DNA from: Luzula sylvatica
Lineage: Eukaryota; Streptophyta; Magnoliopsida; Poales; Juncaceae
Reading direction: 5' to 3'
Assembly: GCA_946800325.1 (NCBI GenBank)
Contig: OX326957.1
Span: forward strand, 22,507,007 to 22,571,006
Length of the DNA: 64,000 nucleotides
The stretch's first letter is position 1; every line of letters starts with the position of its first letter. This document shows positions 45,391 through 58,938 of the stretch, in pieces. A program made the position numbers and the translations under genes. The notes beneath the pieces were generated by a model that did not search any database, was not told the DNA's origin, and saw nothing but the letters and a program-made list of their open reading frames with translations.

Positions 45391-48300
45391 ATGGAGCAAA
45401 ACCAACTGAATCAAGAAGAGAATGTCCGACCAGTTCCGCCTCGCGCACGTGCTCTACGTGAATACACTTCGCCCAGCGCCACGGCAATTGGGAGAAGCAT
45501 CGCGCCACCTGGTATAGCTGCAAACAATTTCGAGCTCAAGACACCGCTTCTAAATATGGTGCAAGCAAATCAGTTCGGTGGTGGTGCGATGGAGGATCCG
45601 CACGCTCACTTACAAAATCTATACGAAATAGCGAGCACGATAAAGGTAAATGGAGTTTCGAATGATACTATCATGCTAACTCTTTTTCCTTTTTCTCTCA
45701 GGGGCAAGGCAAAACAATGGCTTTACGGTCACTCCGACGGACATTTTACATCGTGGAACCAACTCTGCGACGCATACCTCGCCAAGTACTTTCCGCCCAG
45801 CAAAACAGCCATGTTACGCGCCCAGATTACGAGTTTTCAACAAATCGCAGGCGAAAGCTTATACGAAGCGTGGGAGCGTTTCAAGGAATTACAAGGCGCG
45901 TGCCCTCATCATGGCCTAGCGAAGTGGCTGCTCTTGCAAACGTTTTACAATGGGGTCACCTACCAAACCCGCGCCAACCTCGACGCTGCTTCGGGAGGTG
46001 CATTGATGGATAAGAGTGTGGAGGAAGCTTGGGAGTTGATCGAGAACATGGCCCTCAACTACCATGGATGGTCGAATGATCGCGCCCCCACGACAGGGCG
46101 ACAAGGCGTTTTAGAAGTCGACGCGATAACAGCCATGAACGCCAAGCTAGACATGCTCACGAGGAAGCTCGAGCACGTCGATTTGAGCAAGCCGCGGTCG
46201 AAAGAGAGGCAAGTTACGTTCGCTTGTGACGCATGTGGTGTGCAAGGACATGAGACGAAAGATTGCGACGCCAACCAAGAGGAGGTACAATTTTTAAATT
46301 CAAATTCTGGTTGGAGAAATAACAATAACAACTTTCGTAGCGATAATAATGGCATATATAGGCCCCCACATCAACAATCTCGTTTTAATAATTTTTCTAA
46401 TGGTCCGAACCCTTCGGGGGAGGACGTAATGTCACTAATGAAATCTTTTATGAGTGAGCAAGCTAGGAAAAATGAGCAGCTAGAGAAGATTCTCACGAAG
46501 CTAACCGTTTCGATGGACGGTGTCACAACGCGATTAGATGCCCTCGAAAACCCAAATCCGCGAGCTCAAGGAAGTTTGCCCGGACGCACCGAAAACCCAC
46601 GCGAAAATGTTTGTGTAGTTCAATTGAGGAGTGGAAAACAATACGAGAAACCTAGGGACAAAACTGCCATCTCTAAATCTGGCGATCTTACGAAAACCTC
46701 TTCAACAGCCCCAAATTCCATTCCAGAAATTTCAGCGATACCTGCCTCAAACGAGGCAGCGAAAAATGATTCGGGGAACTCAAACAGCCCCGATTCAACC
46801 CGCGGAGGTGCACCAAAACCGACCAGACCGATTGGTTTCGACGAACTCGGTTTTCCGATCTACCGAGAAGGAGAAAAATACGTGCCACCTCCGCCACTTC
46901 AGCCACCAATACCGTTTCCCCAACGCCTCGCGAAAAATCGCCTCGACAAAGACTTTGCCAAATTTAAGGAGGTGATTGAGAAATTGGAAGTTACGATTCC
47001 GTTCGTCGACGCCCTCAAGCAAATGCCGACGTACGCAAAATTCTTAAAGGAGGTTCTCTCGAGGAAGCGGAGGCTGGAGGAAGTAGACACCGTAACCCTC
47101 ACCGGTGTCCAGTCTTGTGCCCTTGTTCGAGATACAAAACTGCCGCGAAAAATGAAGGATCCAGGTTCGTTCGCCATCCCGTGCATCATCGGGAACAAGT
47201 CGTTCGACAAGGCACTTTGTGATCTTGGTGCAAGCGTTAGTCTCATGCCACATTCAATTTTTATAACCCTCGGATTGGGAGAACTCAAAGAGACGAGAAT
47301 TACTTTGCAACTCGCCGATAGATCAGTTCGAATACCCACAGGAGTTGTAGAGGACGTGCCAATAAAGGTCGGGAAATTCTATATCCCGGTCGATTTCGTC
47401 GTAGTAGACATGGAGGAGGACCAAAAGGTCCCAATCATTTTAGGGAGACCATTCTTAGCGACCGCGGGTGCGATAATAAACGTTCGAGAAGGGAAGCTAT
47501 CTCTTAACTTGGGAGAGGAGAAAGTCGAATTCAATCTAGAGAAGGCAATCAAAAACCCCGACCCGGACGGTTCGTGCTATCGAATCGACGTTGAAGATGT
47601 CCTAATGATGGACGAATATGCCAGCATCACGAGAATGGAGTTGGATGAATTTGAGGAGATGTTAGACCAATGCGAAAACCTCGTCGAACCAATGTCGCAA
47701 CTAGAAACTGTCGAATCAGTGGAGATACCAAAAATCGATGTTCCACCACGAGTCGAGCTTAAATCTCTTCCACCAGGACTCCGATACGAATTCCTCGGGC
47801 CGAACGACTCGTACCCGGTCATTGTGAACGCGAATCTCTCTCCCGATCAGACAGAGAAATTGCTTCATACGCTCCGTCTTCACCGCAAAGCTCTCGGTTA
47901 CACGATCGATGACATCAAGGGGATAAGCCCCTCATTCGGTATGCACCGGATATTTCTCACCGACGACCACAAAACATCGATCGAGCATCAACGCCGCCTC
48001 AATCCGAACATGAAGGAGGTGGTAAAGAAGGAGATAATGAAGCTCCTCGACGCAGGCATCATCTACCCTATTTCGGACAGCGAATGGGTCAGTCCCGTTC
48101 ACGTGGTCCCCAAGAAGGGTGGAACGACGGTCGTACAAGACAGCAATGGCAACCTAATTCCGACTCGTGCTACCACGGGATGGAGGATGTGCATCGACTA
48201 CCGCAAATTGAATAAAGCAACACGAAAAGACCATTTCCCGCTACCTTTCATTGATCAGATGCTCGAGAAACTCGCGAATCACGAGTACTTTTGTTACCTC

Positions 48301-50763
48301 GATGGTTATTCAGGCTTCTTCCAAATCCCAATCCACCCCAACGACCAGGAAAAGACGACGTTTACGTGTCCATATGGCACATTCGCTTATCGCCAAATGC
48401 CTTTCGGTTTGTGCAATGCCCCAGCCACGTTCCAACGTGCGATGATGGCCATTTTCAGCGACTACATCGAAGATTTCATGGAAGTCTTCATGGACGATTT
48501 CTCCGTGTATGGTAATGATTTCAATTCTTGTTTAGCTAACCTTTCCAAAGTACTTCGCAGGTGCGTAGAAACCAATCTAGTGCTAAATTGGGAGAAATGC
48601 CACTTTATGGTCCAAGAAGGAGTAGTGCTCGGCCACGTTATCACCTCTCGAGGAATTGAAGTAGATAGAGCGAAAATAGAGGTTATCGAGAAACTGCCAC
48701 CGCCACACGACGTAAAAGGTATACGTAGTTTTCTTGGTCATGCAGGTTTCTATCGGAGATTCATCAAGGACTTCTCGAAGGTCGCAAAACCACTCACAAA
48801 CCTGCTGCTGAAAGACGCGCCGTTTGATTTCGACGACGAATGTTTGAAGGCATTCACAAAGCTCAAGGGAGCCCTCATATCTTCGCCAATCATCATGCCA
48901 CCAGATTACTCGCTACCTTTCGAGATAATGTGCGATGCAAGCGATTACGCCGTAGGGGCAGTTTTGGGGCAACGTAAAGATAAGAAACTTCATGCCATCT
49001 ATTATGCAAGCAAGACACTGGACGAAACACAAGCCAAATATGCCACGACGGAGAAAGAGCTACTCGCCGTCGTATTCTCCATCGAAAAATTCAGGTCATA
49101 TCTTGTAGGATCCGAAGTTATTATTTACACTGACCATGCAGCTATTAGGTACCTCATCAATAAGAAGGATGCCAAACCACGACTCTTACGATGGATCCTT
49201 TTGCTCCAAGAATTCGACATCGAGATTCGAGACAAGAAAGGAGCCGAGAATAGCGTGGCCGACCACCTATCTCGAATACGCAGCGAAGACATTAGAGATG
49301 CGACCGACCCGATCGACGACGCATTCAAGGATGACCGATTGGTAGCATATGTAGCGTCAATCAGCCACGAACGAAGAACAAATGATCGCCACAACAACTT
49401 TCCCGAGCACGATTGGGACCCCTTCCGCACGAAAAGAGCAATGAATCCAGCCGCCACGACAGACCCCGCGCCTTGGTATGCGGACATCGCGAACTTCCTT
49501 GCAAGCAAGATAGTTCCGCCAGACTTTTCGCCCCAACACAAGAAGAAATTCTTCAACGAACTGAAGTACTACTATTGGGACGATCCGTTCCTTTACAAGC
49601 AGGGGGTGGACGGGATCTATCGAAGATGCGTGCCCGAAGAAGAGAGGATGGACATCATTGCTCACTGCCACTCATCACCATATGGAGGACACGCTAGCAC
49701 GGGAAAAACTAGCGCAAAGGTATTGCAATCAGGTTTCTATTGGCCTACTATTTTTCGAGATGTGCACAAATTTGTTTCAGGTTGCGATAGATGCCAAAGA
49801 ACGGGGAGCATCTCGCGAAGGCACGAAATGCCGCTAAATAACATCCTCGAAGTAGAAGTTTTCGACGTATGGGGAATCGACTTCATGGGCCCCTTTCCGA
49901 CCTCAAATGGTTACTCTTACATCCTCGTCGCAGTCGATTACGTGTCGAAATGGGTAGAAGCTGCTGCATGCAAAGCTGCAGATTCGAAAACGGTCCAGAA
50001 GTTCCTTAAGAAGACCATATTCCCTCGGTTCGGTGTACCGAGAACCCTAATCAGCGATGGAGGAGCCCACTTCAACAATAGCCAGCTTGCTACCCTACTC
50101 CGAAGATACGGAGTGAACCACAAAGTGGCCAGCCCATACCATCCTCAAACCAGCGGTCAAGTGGAGATTTCGAACCGCGAAATCAAGATGATCCTCGAAA
50201 AAACAGTCTCTAGTTCCCGAAGGGATTGGTCATCAAAACTCGATGATGCATTGTGGGCGTACCGGACATCATTCAAGACGCCCATAGGAATGTCCCCGTT
50301 TCAACTAGTGTACGGACGAGCCTGCCATCTTCCCGTTGAAATAGAACACCAAGCCTTATGGGCACTTAGATACTTAAATTTCGACTCGAAGGCAGCGTAC
50401 GATCGAAGACTTTTAGAGCTGCACAAGCTAGACGAGTTCCGCATTAACGCATACGAGAACGCGAAGTTGTACAAGGAGCGGACGAAGAGATGGCATGACA
50501 GGAAGATTCTACGACGCGAATTCCACAAAGGAGATAAGGTACTTCTTTTCAATTCTAGGCTTAAACTATTTTCAGGAAAACTACGCTCGAGATGGTCGGG
50601 CCCATTCGTGGTACAAAAGGTTAGCCCGTACGGTGCAGTGACAATATGGAGCGAAGGAAAAGGAGAATTCGTCGTAAACGGCCAGCGTTTGAAGCATTAC
50701 ATCAACGGAGAACCGGTGGGGAAAATCGCATCATGCCTCCTCTCCGATTCGCCGATATTCTAA
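45391..50763 (+). CDS. Gypsy gag-pol polyprotein, intact
   Basis: The first ATG is 45391 ([12 protein letters not shown]), giving 1790 residues; the open frame extends further upstream without an ATG. Gag (Retrotrans_gag) ~90-230, knuckle [14 protein letters not shown] (~280), aspartic protease [10 protein letters not shown] (~611), RT with [25 protein letters not shown] and catalytic FMDDFSVYG (~1034), RNase [15 protein letters not shown] (~1180), integrase zinc region ending CDRCQRTG, then catalytic GIDFMGPF (~1495), ISDGGAHF (~1554) and [12 protein letters not shown] (~1585). Gag and Pol are in one continuous frame. No chromodomain is evident, in line with the Athila/Tat branch. Confidence 0.95.
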   Translation: MEQNQLNQEENVRPVPPRARALREYTSPSATAIGRSIAPPGIAANNFELKTPLLNMVQANQFGGGAMEDPHAHLQNLYEIASTIKVNGVSNDTIMLTLFPFSLRGKAKQWLYGHSDGHFTSWNQLCDAYLAKYFPPSKTAMLRAQITSFQQIAGESLYEAWERFKELQGACPHHGLAKWLLLQTFYNGVTYQTRANLDAASGGALMDKSVEEAWELIENMALNYHGWSNDRAPTTGRQGVLEVDAITAMNAKLDMLTRKLEHVDLSKPRSKERQVTFACDACGVQGHETKDCDANQEEVQFLNSNSGWRNNNNNFRSDNNGIYRPPHQQSRFNNFSNGPNPSGEDVMSLMKSFMSEQARKNEQLEKILTKLTVSMDGVTTRLDALENPNPRAQGSLPGRTENPRENVCVVQLRSGKQYEKPRDKTAISKSGDLTKTSSTAPNSIPEISAIPASNEAAKNDSGNSNSPDSTRGGAPKPTRPIGFDELGFPIYREGEKYVPPPPLQPPIPFPQRLAKNRLDKDFAKFKEVIEKLEVTIPFVDALKQMPTYAKFLKEVLSRKRRLEEVDTVTLTGVQSCALVRDTKLPRKMKDPGSFAIPCIIGNKSFDKALCDLGASVSLMPHSIFITLGLGELKETRITLQLADRSVRIPTGVVEDVPIKVGKFYIPVDFVVVDMEEDQKVPIILGRPFLATAGAIINVREGKLSLNLGEEKVEFNLEKAIKNPDPDGSCYRIDVEDVLMMDEYASITRMELDEFEEMLDQCENLVEPMSQLETVESVEIPKIDVPPRVELKSLPPGLRYEFLGPNDSYPVIVNANLSPDQTEKLLHTLRLHRKALGYTIDDIKGISPSFGMHRIFLTDDHKTSIEHQRRLNPNMKEVVKKEIMKLLDAGIIYPISDSEWVSPVHVVPKKGGTTVVQDSNGNLIPTRATTGWRMCIDYRKLNKATRKDHFPLPFIDQMLEKLANHEYFCYLDGYSGFFQIPIHPNDQEKTTFTCPYGTFAYRQMPFGLCNAPATFQRAMMAIFSDYIEDFMEVFMDDFSVYGNDFNSCLANLSKVLRRCVETNLVLNWEKCHFMVQEGVVLGHVITSRGIEVDRAKIEVIEKLPPPHDVKGIRSFLGHAGFYRRFIKDFSKVAKPLTNLLLKDAPFDFDDECLKAFTKLKGALISSPIIMPPDYSLPFEIMCDASDYAVGAVLGQRKDKKLHAIYYASKTLDETQAKYATTEKELLAVVFSIEKFRSYLVGSEVIIYTDHAAIRYLINKKDAKPRLLRWILLLQEFDIEIRDKKGAENSVADHLSRIRSEDIRDATDPIDDAFKDDRLVAYVASISHERRTNDRHNNFPEHDWDPFRTKRAMNPAATTDPAPWYADIANFLASKIVPPDFSPQHKKKFFNELKYYYWDDPFLYKQGVDGIYRRCVPEEERMDIIAHCHSSPYGGHASTGKTSAKVLQSGFYWPTIFRDVHKFVSGCDRCQRTGSISRRHEMPLNNILEVEVFDVWGIDFMGPFPTSNGYSYILVAVDYVSKWVEAAACKAADSKTVQKFLKKTIFPRFGVPRTLISDGGAHFNNSQLATLLRRYGVNHKVASPYHPQTSGQVEISNREIKMILEKTVSSSRRDWSSKLDDALWAYRTSFKTPIGMSPFQLVYGRACHLPVEIEHQALWALRYLNFDSKAAYDRRLLELHKLDEFRINAYENAKLYKERTKRWHDRKILRREFHKGDKVLLFNSRLKLFSGKLRSRWSGPFVVQKVSPYGAVTIWSEGKGEFVVNGQRLKHYINGEPVGKIASCLLSDSPIF

Positions 50764-51205
50764 ATCAAGAGGAAACGGTCAAGCTAACGACCTTAAACAA
50801 GCGCTTCTGGGGAGGCAACCCCAGCGGTTAGGTTTTCTTTCATTGCATTTAGCATATTTTGCATATTTCACTGTTTGTTAAGTGTAGGCCCCATAAATAG
50901 AGAAGAGAAACAATCGCGACCGTGGTTCTTTTGAGCAGTTCGTATACGACTAAACGAGAAGAAACAAAAACACCAAACGATGGTGGGGCTGGCTGCCAGA
51001 CCAAGGGCATCTCCTATCTCAATCGGGAGGAAACAGTAACTAAATCTCTCTCTCTCTTTTACTCTCTCATTTTTCTCCAACTAATAAGATTTAATCGCAT
51101 CGAGGACGACGCGTAATATTAAACTTGGGAGGGTATACCATTCACGGCCTTGCATCTTATCCATTTTTCATTTTATTCTTTTCATCTTTATTTTGCATGT
51201 AGCTA

Positions 51206-51240
<35 letters not shown>

Positions 51241-52724
51241 GAAAAGATAAAACACAAAAAATAGGGGTTCCGATAAAAACTTTCTGAGACCAGATTTAAC
51301 GGGTCCCTCTTGGACCAAAAAAAAAAAAGCCTTTGATGTTTTAACGCAGGTTTGGAAGTCGAACGCCGAGCTTCGGGAAGAACAAACGCGCCGACGCTTT
51401 GAACATCGAAATCGATGAAGTCGGGAGGAAGCCTGGCAGGGGACGGGAAATAGCGAGCCAAATCGACGTACGCGAGCCTTGGTCGGGGCGAAGCTTCCCA
51501 TGCGAACAAGGAACGGGGGGACTTTCAAAGCACTCCTAAACGCGTCTAAAAAAGTAAGCAGGCCTTCGTGCTAAATTTTACAAGTCTTTCTCGCGCTCAA
51601 TTTTGCAGGGTTGACCCTTAAACGGACGAATTCGCACGAGCGGCCATTGAGGGAGGTTCATTATTTGAGTAGTAGGGGGAGTGTGTTGGCGAGAGGCCGA
51701 ATGAGAGCCCCGCTCAACGTGATCCGAGCGGGGCAATAGTAGAAGTGCGTAAGAGTGAGGCGGGCCCGATTTCGACATTTATACGGTGAGACCGTGGGCC
51801 CGCCGAGCCCTATTTAGATCGAGCTCTCGTGGTACGAAATTGGCCAAACCCTAACCCTATTCCACCTCATCCAAATCTGACGTCAAAAACTGGTTGCACC
51901 AAAGGCGTAAACTTGGGAGAAGGGATTCCGAGCACGTCGCAATTCTGATCCCTCTCCCCGTTCATCGAAGAAGAATCCGTGCATGCAAATGGGCTAAAAA
52001 AGGGCAGCGTTGTGGGGCAAAGAAAAAAAAATGAATAGAAAAAGAAAAAAAAAAAAAAAAAGATAAAAAGAAAAAGAAAAAAAAAAAAAAAAAAAAAAAG
52101 AAAAAGAAAAAGAAAAGAAAAAAAAAGAGTCCGCAATGCTGGTACCCTAAACCTTTTTCGCACGATAATAATACGCGCAAACCCGGTTCGAAACCTTAAC
52201 TCTCAAATCGACTCAAATCCATCAAACCAGATTACACATATCGATTCCACCAAACCAGATTTCGATCCTATTTCGAATCTGAATTCTCCCATTTACCCTT
52301 CGTACCGCGAGTCGTTGTAGTTAGAGGGAGGTCATTTATGATAAGTAGTGGCTGCCGTGCGATGATTCCGTTCTAGGCAACTTGTGGAAGCGAGCAAGCC
52401 ACCAAATATCCACCGATACGCGCCATCGCTACGCGAGACTTATTAGGCGTTATAAAAGGAGTGTGGAGAAGAGCCCCGTCCCTTACTCGGGCCATGTAAA
52501 GTGGTCTTCTACCCCGGGAAGGAAATCGGTACGTTGAGGAGTGCTCGTGAAAGCGAGGACCCAGCCTATGTGGACCGACTAGTGACGATGTTCATGACGA
52601 GGGAGCAAAAGATCATTACCGAAGTGAAGCACAACTCGACACTCCAAGCCAGCAAAAGAACATTGTAAGTGCTTTTCATTTTCATACTCGTTCGGGACGA
52701 ACGAGATTTAAACTTGGGAGATTT
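50764..52724 (+). other. Gypsy region between pol and 3' LTR, no env found
   Basis: About 2 kb. Athila relatives often carry an envelope-like gene here, but no substantial frame on the plus strand fits. Contains a ~30-A run (51209-51237) and a second A-rich tract (52022-52130). Shortly after pol, gcaaccccagc resembles part of the primer-binding region. The purine tract aacttgggagattttga leads into the 3' LTR. Confidence 0.7.
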
Positions 52725-54281
52725 TGATGAGTGCGAATATGATAGGGTTTTACGCACTCATCTGGACTTAAAACATTTTAGAAATTGTACTAAATGAACT
52801 CTTAAACGTTAAAATACTAACAAAACCACGAGAATTGCTCGTTGGCATCTTGTTTGAGTATATTTGCAGATTTAGATACAATACAGGATAAAAAGCCTCT
52901 AGAAGTGAAGAAATGCATGTATCGAGGGTGTCGGCACCGTTCGAAGCTTTCACAGTGCAAAACAAGCCAAAATCGAAATTATTGTTGGAAGATCAAAAAA
53001 TGGAAAGAAGCTGCAGAATCTCAGAATTTGGCAAGTAATAAAATGGCCATATCTTTTGATTGGTAACTCCAAATTTGGTGATTCAAGTTGCCATAACTTC
53101 AGGAAGATATCCTCTAAAAGATTGCATAATTCACACCTCATATCTCGTGGCCCAGACCCTGATATGGGCCCATTTTCGACAGACATGTCTGCTGTGACCT
53201 AACCCTAGCCATCGACTATAAAAAGCTATCGCTGCCTTTGCTAGGGTTACCTTCTCATCTCCAATTTTCATCCTTTCACCAGCCACCATCCACCTCTCAT
53301 CCTCCTCTTTCTCCACTCGCCTCATACACCTTTCCGCAGCCGTCAACCATCGAAGAAGATCACATCGTTTAGGAGCAGGAGTTTACGAAGAAGAAGACGT
53401 TCGTCAACAAATCGGTTTACTCTTTCTCGTGTTTAGTTTTATGATGTATTTGATATTTAGATTTGTTTTGTTGTCGAACATGAGTAGCTAAACATTTATC
53501 TAGGGTTTAGGGTTCATTAGTACTTGCGATGTTTTGGTAGTATTATATGCTTTGTCTCTTTCAGATTTGATTTGTGTTTTGTGCCTTGATATTACTCGTC
53601 TTAATTAACTGTTTGTACTCGTTTAGGCCAGCCTAAGTGACATAGGTTAGGACATCTTTGACTAAGTAGCGAGAGTGGACGTTTAGGATTGTTTAAGCCC
53701 TCAAATAAACCAGTCAAACCAAGTAGTTAAGATCGTTTTAGGTTAACCTTGCGAAGCGAGAGCGGAGTGAGAAACCAGATTGTAAATGCACAAACTTGGA
53801 CCGTTGTATTCTAAGAACATTGGTACACGTCACCCACGGGATTATAGGATTATCATAGAGCGTAACGGGTCTTTCTTAGGCATAGTCAGCGAGAGCAAGA
53901 GTGTTTAGGTTGGATACGTCTAGTCGCGAGCGAGAGCCGGTCTAGGAAGAATTGGATAACACCTCCACCAAAGTCAGATTTTGAGAGAGCGTTTAGCAAC
54001 CTTTAGAACACACCAAATCATCCAAGTAGAACCCGAACACCCTTGAGTCCTCTCCTATATTAAAAAACCTTTCTTTTTCCGTTAAAATCTGTCCCGAATC
54101 AACCAACAAACCTCAGTTTTAGATCGAGTCGAATTGTCAATCAGAAATCGCCCCTAGTACTCAACCCTCTCTGTGGATCGACCCCTAATTTACTCGACGA
54201 ATACCATGCGCTTGTGGTCCAATTAGAGTCATTTAGGGTTTTAAAAGTTGAAAAGCCCTGCTTAAACGTAAATACGCAACA
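52725..54281 (+). repeat. Gypsy 3' LTR
   Basis: 1557 bp, the same as 43670-45226 as far as can be judged by eye; it includes the terminal hairpin. Confidence 0.95.
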
Positions 54282-54286
54282 CGGAC

Positions 54287-54670
54287 TACGCCGGTCCCTA
54301 AACTATTTTTTGTTGAATTGAATTAAGACTTGTCTAAATTAATTATAATCGTATAAAATTAATGTACGACCTTATATATATCACGCAAAGACATTCCATA
54401 TAATTTACAACAATCACCGGCCAATTTTTGTCCCAATTATTTTTCATTTTATAAGTAATCTATTTTGAGATTATTGTTTGTCACAAAATGTACGGACTTA
54501 AAATCTTAATCTTTTTTTGTGACAACTGTAGTGCCAAAACAAAATTTTTGTCCCAAAAAATATAACTGTTTTGGGACAAAGCAAAATGTGCTCTTAATAA
54601 CCAACATACAGGGACTAAATATACTTAGTCGCTAGGATTTTCGAAGCTAATGAGACTTTTTGTAGTAGTG
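54287..54670. other. CACTA right subterminal region
   Basis: 384 bp of CACTA DNA after the nested gypsy. It contains repeated gggac and gtccc motifs (gggacaaag, cagggactaaat, tagtcgctag) and ends in the terminal inverted repeat tttttgtagtagtg. Confidence 0.85.
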
Positions 54671-54673
54671 TAC

Positions 54674-57604
54674 CATGGATAATCATTGGAGATTTCAACC
54701 TCATTAGATCGAGGGAAGACACGACCTCGACCAACTTCAACACAACAATGGCTTTGCGGTTCAATGAGGCAATTAATGCGGCCGATCTAACCGAAATCCC
54801 CTTAAGGGGAAGGAAGTTCACATGGTCTAATAAAAGGGAGATGCCAACGCTAGCTCGCCTCGATAGAGTTTTCATCTCGGAACATCTCATCGTACAAAAC
54901 GTGACGATCACTCTCGAAGATCTACCAATGACCACCTCGGACCACGCTCCAATAATCCTAAAAATCCAAAATACCCGAATTGAGACAACAAATCTCTTTA
55001 GATTCGAAAGAGCATGGCTCAAATACGGAGAATTAAATGAGCTGTTAACCGAATGTTGGCAAGATTCGTCATCAACAAATGACATTGGAATTAAAATCTT
55101 CCAAAAATGTCTCAACAAATCGAGAAAAAAAATAAAGGAATGGGCTAAAGGCAAATTCAAATCATCCGACACCGTTCATGAGGATTGTACCCTTATCATC
55201 AAAATTCTCGACCTTGCCGAGGAGGAGCGGGACTTATCATTCGATGAATTACGGTTGAGAATCGCGACAAAGGAAAAATTATTTGAAATAGTCAATACAA
55301 AAGAGGCTATGTGGCAACAAAGATCGTCTTGTACGTGGCTCAAGCTAGGAGATGCTAACACCAAATATTTTCACTCAATAGCCTCGGCACGGAATAAAGG
55401 AAATAAAATAACGGCAATAAAAATAGAAGATGAAATAATCTACGATCCTAACCGGATTCAATTGGAATTCGACAATTACTACGAAAACATCCTTGCCATG
55501 GCCCCGCTCGTCCCCCTAACCCATAACATGCGGATGCTACTACCAACCGAACCAAACACCACGACATCATTGTTAAGCCTAGCGGACCCCTTCACCGAAG
55601 CAGAAATCCAAGGGACCATCATGAACATGAAAAAAGGAAAATCGGTGGGACCCGAAGGATTCCCAATTGAATTCTATCAAAAATTCTTCAATTTGATCAA
55701 ACCTAACCTACTAGGCTTATTCGACGAATTTTACAATCATACCTTGAATCTCGACACCATCAACAATGCAACCATCTCTCTAATTCCAAAAAAAGAGGAT
55801 GCCATAGAAAGAAAAGATTATCGGCCAATTAGTGTAATCAACACGATAGGAAAAATATTCTCAAAGACGCTAGCAACGAGGCTACAACCGAAAATGGAAA
55901 ACCTAATTCATCGTGACCAAGCTGCCTTCATAAAAAATAGGTCGATCGGCGAAGTCTTCCTTTCGGCGCGAGAGTTGCTTTGTGCGGCACACAAAAGGAA
56001 AATACCGATGATCATGCTCAAAATAGATTTTTTCAAGGCTTTCGACACAATTTCGTGGGACTATGCGTAAAACCTCTTAGAGGCCCGCGATTTCCCATCA
56101 AAGTGGGTTACATGGATAAAAGATCAATTTACCTCGGCTTCTTCGAGGATTAAAATTAATGGAAATTTAGGGAAAAAATTCAAACACAAGCGAGGTGTAA
56201 GACAAGGCGATCCCTTATCGCCGATGCTATTCGATTTGGTGGCCGACTCGCTTCAAGCTTTTATCCAAAACACGAGCCACCTAATGGCATCACCGGTCAA
56301 ATTTGCTACTAGGGCGCTACAATACGCCGACGATACTATTCTATTTGTAGAAGCGCACCCGACCAACCTTAAGGTACTAACCTACACTCTAAACCTCTTC
56401 CAACGGGTCTCGGGTCTCGCGATTAATTGGGACAAAACCGCCTTTGTGCCGATAGCGGTACCGGAAGATTTACACGGGACACTGGAGAGGTTACTAAATT
56501 GTACGAAAACATCGCTACCGATATTGTACCTTGGCATGCCCCTAAACACCAAAAAACCAAGGAAAATCGACTACATCCCTCTAATAAAAAAAAATGCAAT
56601 CAAGACTCTCCGGATGGAAAGGAAAGTGTCTCTCTTTAGGGGGCCGATTAGTCCTCGCGAAGTCGGTCCTCAATGCGGTACCTACATATTTCATGCAATG
56701 CTTCCGCCTTCCCAAATGGCTATTTAAGGAAATAAATAAAATTACAAGAAAATTTCTTTGGAAGGGAGATCAAGAATGTCTTGGTGGACATTGTCTAATT
56801 AATTGGGATAAGGTATGTTTACCGAAGGAAAATGGAGGTTTAGGGATGCTAAACCTAGAAACCCACAACATCGCTTTATTACTAAAATGGATATGGAAAA
56901 TTTGCCAAAATAATCAAGGAATGTGGGCGTCCACCATAAGAGATATTTACGGAGTCGGAAATGCATCCGAGTTACAAAATTTATTGAACAACCACTCCTC
57001 CTACTTCGTCAAAGACCTCTTCTCCCTTCTCCCTCAATTCCGAATTGCATACGATCTCGAGCCGTCAACTAACCAACAATCATGGATGGGCAAACCGAAC
57101 ACCTTCTCCACCTCCGCAATATACAAACTACTCATAAACCCCGGCTTGTTGAGCAAATGGAATACCATCCTATGGAAAACAAAAGCTCCGATAAAGACTA
57201 GATTCTTCGCGTGGTTAGCTCTAAACGAGAGGATTCTAACGGGAGACGTCTTAAGGAAAAGAAATTGGCCCCACGAGACGACTTGCAAAAATTGCAACAA
57301 CGTCGAAGAATCGGCAATCCACCTACATGTAAATTGTCCTTACGCAAGAAGGGTTTGGCAAGGGGTTAAGACCATCATCGGGTTCCCGTTCGAGACCCGA
57401 GATACAATACCGAATTTTTGGCTTGACGCCCGAGCTAAGAAGTCCAAGGAAGAAAAGGAGATCCTCGACACATATTTTGTAGCCACTATTTGGGGTATTT
57501 GGAAAGAGCGAAACAACCGGATTTTCAACCAACAAAGGACACCACCGACCTCGACAATAGCAAGGATCAACCACGAAGCAAAGGAATGGAAACTCCTCTT
57601 CTAG
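54674..57604 (+). pseudogene. LINE ORF2: endonuclease end, reverse transcriptase, zinc region
   Basis: Resumes with WIIIGDFNLI and SDHAPIILKIQ (endonuclease catalytic Asp, Asn and His), then a non-LTR reverse transcriptase: SVGPEGFPIEFYQKF, DYRPISVINTIGKIFSK, DQAAFIKNRS, KIDFFKAFDTISWDY, GVRQGDPLSPMLFDL and catalytic YADDTILF. A stop at 56068-56070 and a frameshift near 56595-56620 break it. The last frame (to 57604) has ...LAKSVLNAVPTYFMQCFRLP and ends in a zf-RVT region CKNCNNVEESAIHLHVNC. ORF2 nicks the target and copies LINE RNA onto it. With one stop and several frameshifts, it is dead but well preserved. Confidence 0.92.
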
Positions 57605-57823
57605 CTGTGAAACATATCTCTACCTCAAAGCTTCTCAATCTCCTTAATCTTTTAGTTTTTGATAATAACGTTTATTACCTAGGAAATGTTTTTTATTTAT
57701 TTTTTGGTCGCTAGACTAGGTTTCTTTTTACATGATTATGTAAAATTAAAACGATGTATTAAACTTGCATTAATATATCAAAAAGAAGCTCCGCTTCTTT
57801 ATTTTAAAAAAAAAGATTATCTC
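54674..57823 (+). mobile_element. LINE segment 3 (ORF2 and 3' end)
   Basis: Last part of the split LINE, from endonuclease to the A-rich 3' end near 57803-57814. It is followed by AAGCTCTTTC (57824-57833), the candidate target-site duplication also present at 25053-25062. The nine bases gattatctc between the A run and this repeat are unexplained. Confidence 0.85.
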
Positions 57824-57833
57824 AAGCTCTTTC

Positions 57834-58168
57834 ACACGACTGACGAAATAGAGAAGAGCGCTTTCCACCGATGAACCAGAATGGAGTTCTTTTTCTACTT
57901 TTCTCTGATTGCTGTTTCGTGCGATGGAGAGAGAGAGATGCTTAATATTGAATTTACAATTTACGGGTTAGAAGGAGAGAAGAAGAGCACATGAGGAAGA
58001 AGACCAAAGATGAAACCCTTTGTTTGACAGAGCCAAAAATATTCTTGACGGAAATGTACATTAACGGAGAGCGTGTGCTTTTAAGATGTACACGAATCTT
58101 GATAAAGATCTGATGGTATATGATGTACAAGTATAAAGTGGAGTTTACTTGTACAAGCATTTTAGTTG

Positions 58169-58237
<69 letters not shown>

Positions 58238-58938
58238 CGCTCTGCCTGGTGATGACACGTGGCAGGGGAAACTTTTCCTTTTACCCCTATTTTATATTTA
58301 CATTTTCTTCCTTTTTTATATTTTGATCCTTTTCCCTATTTTACATTTTGGTCATTTTTTACATTTTGATCCTTTTTTCCTATTTTCTAATTTTTTTTAT
58401 TTATATTTTGGTCCTTTTTTACATTTTTATTCTTTTTTCCGATTTTATATTTTGGTCCTTTTTTAAATTTTTGATCATTTTTTCCTATTTTCCCATTTTT
58501 TTTAATTTATCATTGGACAGGGTTATGTATGCAATTTTGTAAGTTCAATTTTTTTTTTTTGTAATTTTCCTTTTTACCCTTTTTACATTTTGGTCCTTTT
58601 TTTGCTTTTCAATTTTTTTGTATTTGCTCATTTTGCACGAGTATATATGAAATTTTGTAATCTCAAATTTATGCGAGTTTTCGTAGAAATTTGTCATTTG
58701 CCCGTTGTATACATATGACACGTTGCGATAATACTACCCCCTCTGTCTGGTGATGACACGCGGTAAGGGGTAGCTTTTGCTTTTACCCCAATTTTTTTTT
58801 ACATTTTGGTCTTATTTTACATTCTGATCATTTTTTCCTATTTTACATTTTGGTCCTTTTTTATATTTTGATCATTTTTTAATATTTTGGTCCTTTTTTT
58901 AATTTTGATTATTTTTTTCTATTTTCCATTTTTTTATA
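57834..58938. other. AT-rich spacer with TA repeat and T-rich phrases
   Basis: 57834-58145 may continue the host DNA interrupted by the LINE. 58146-58172 is the inverted copy of the motif at 18512-18538, followed by a TA repeat (58172-58234). From 58235, T-rich DNA repeats phrases like cattttggtccttttt; ctggtgatgacacg occurs at ~58246 and ~58749. No gene. Confidence 0.5.

Larger units (their letters stand above)
43670..54281 (+). mobile_element. Ty3/gypsy retrotransposon (Athila/Tat-like), nested in CACTA
   Basis: LTRs of 1557 bp with no difference seen by eye, target-site duplication CGGAC (43665-43669 and 54282-54286), a primer-binding site TGGCGCCGCTGCCGGGGA (45235-45252) of the Asp-tRNA type seen in Athila-like elements, and an intact gag-pol frame. 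Total 10612 bp. The RNase H-then-integrase order is diagnostic of gypsy. Apparently identical LTRs and an open frame indicate a very recent insertion. Confidence 0.96.
37035..54670. mobile_element. CACTA (En/Spm-type) transposon, 17.6 kb with nested gypsy
   Basis: The left end is CACTACTACAAAAA (37035-37048); the right end (54657-54670) is its reverse complement. A 3-bp target-site duplication TAC flanks it (37032-37034 and 54671-54673). Subterminal DNA at both ends repeats short motifs around gggacta and tttagtccct, as usual for CACTA elements. No transposase frame was recognised, so it is probably non-autonomous. Without the gypsy element it is ~7.0 kb. It carries fragments of a DEAD-box helicase gene, other exon-like DNA, tandem repeats and a Helitron-like 3' end. 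Confidence 0.93.

Noticed and set aside
49125..49556. Antisense frames over gypsy pol
   Set aside because: Shadow frames of the intact plus-strand polyprotein.
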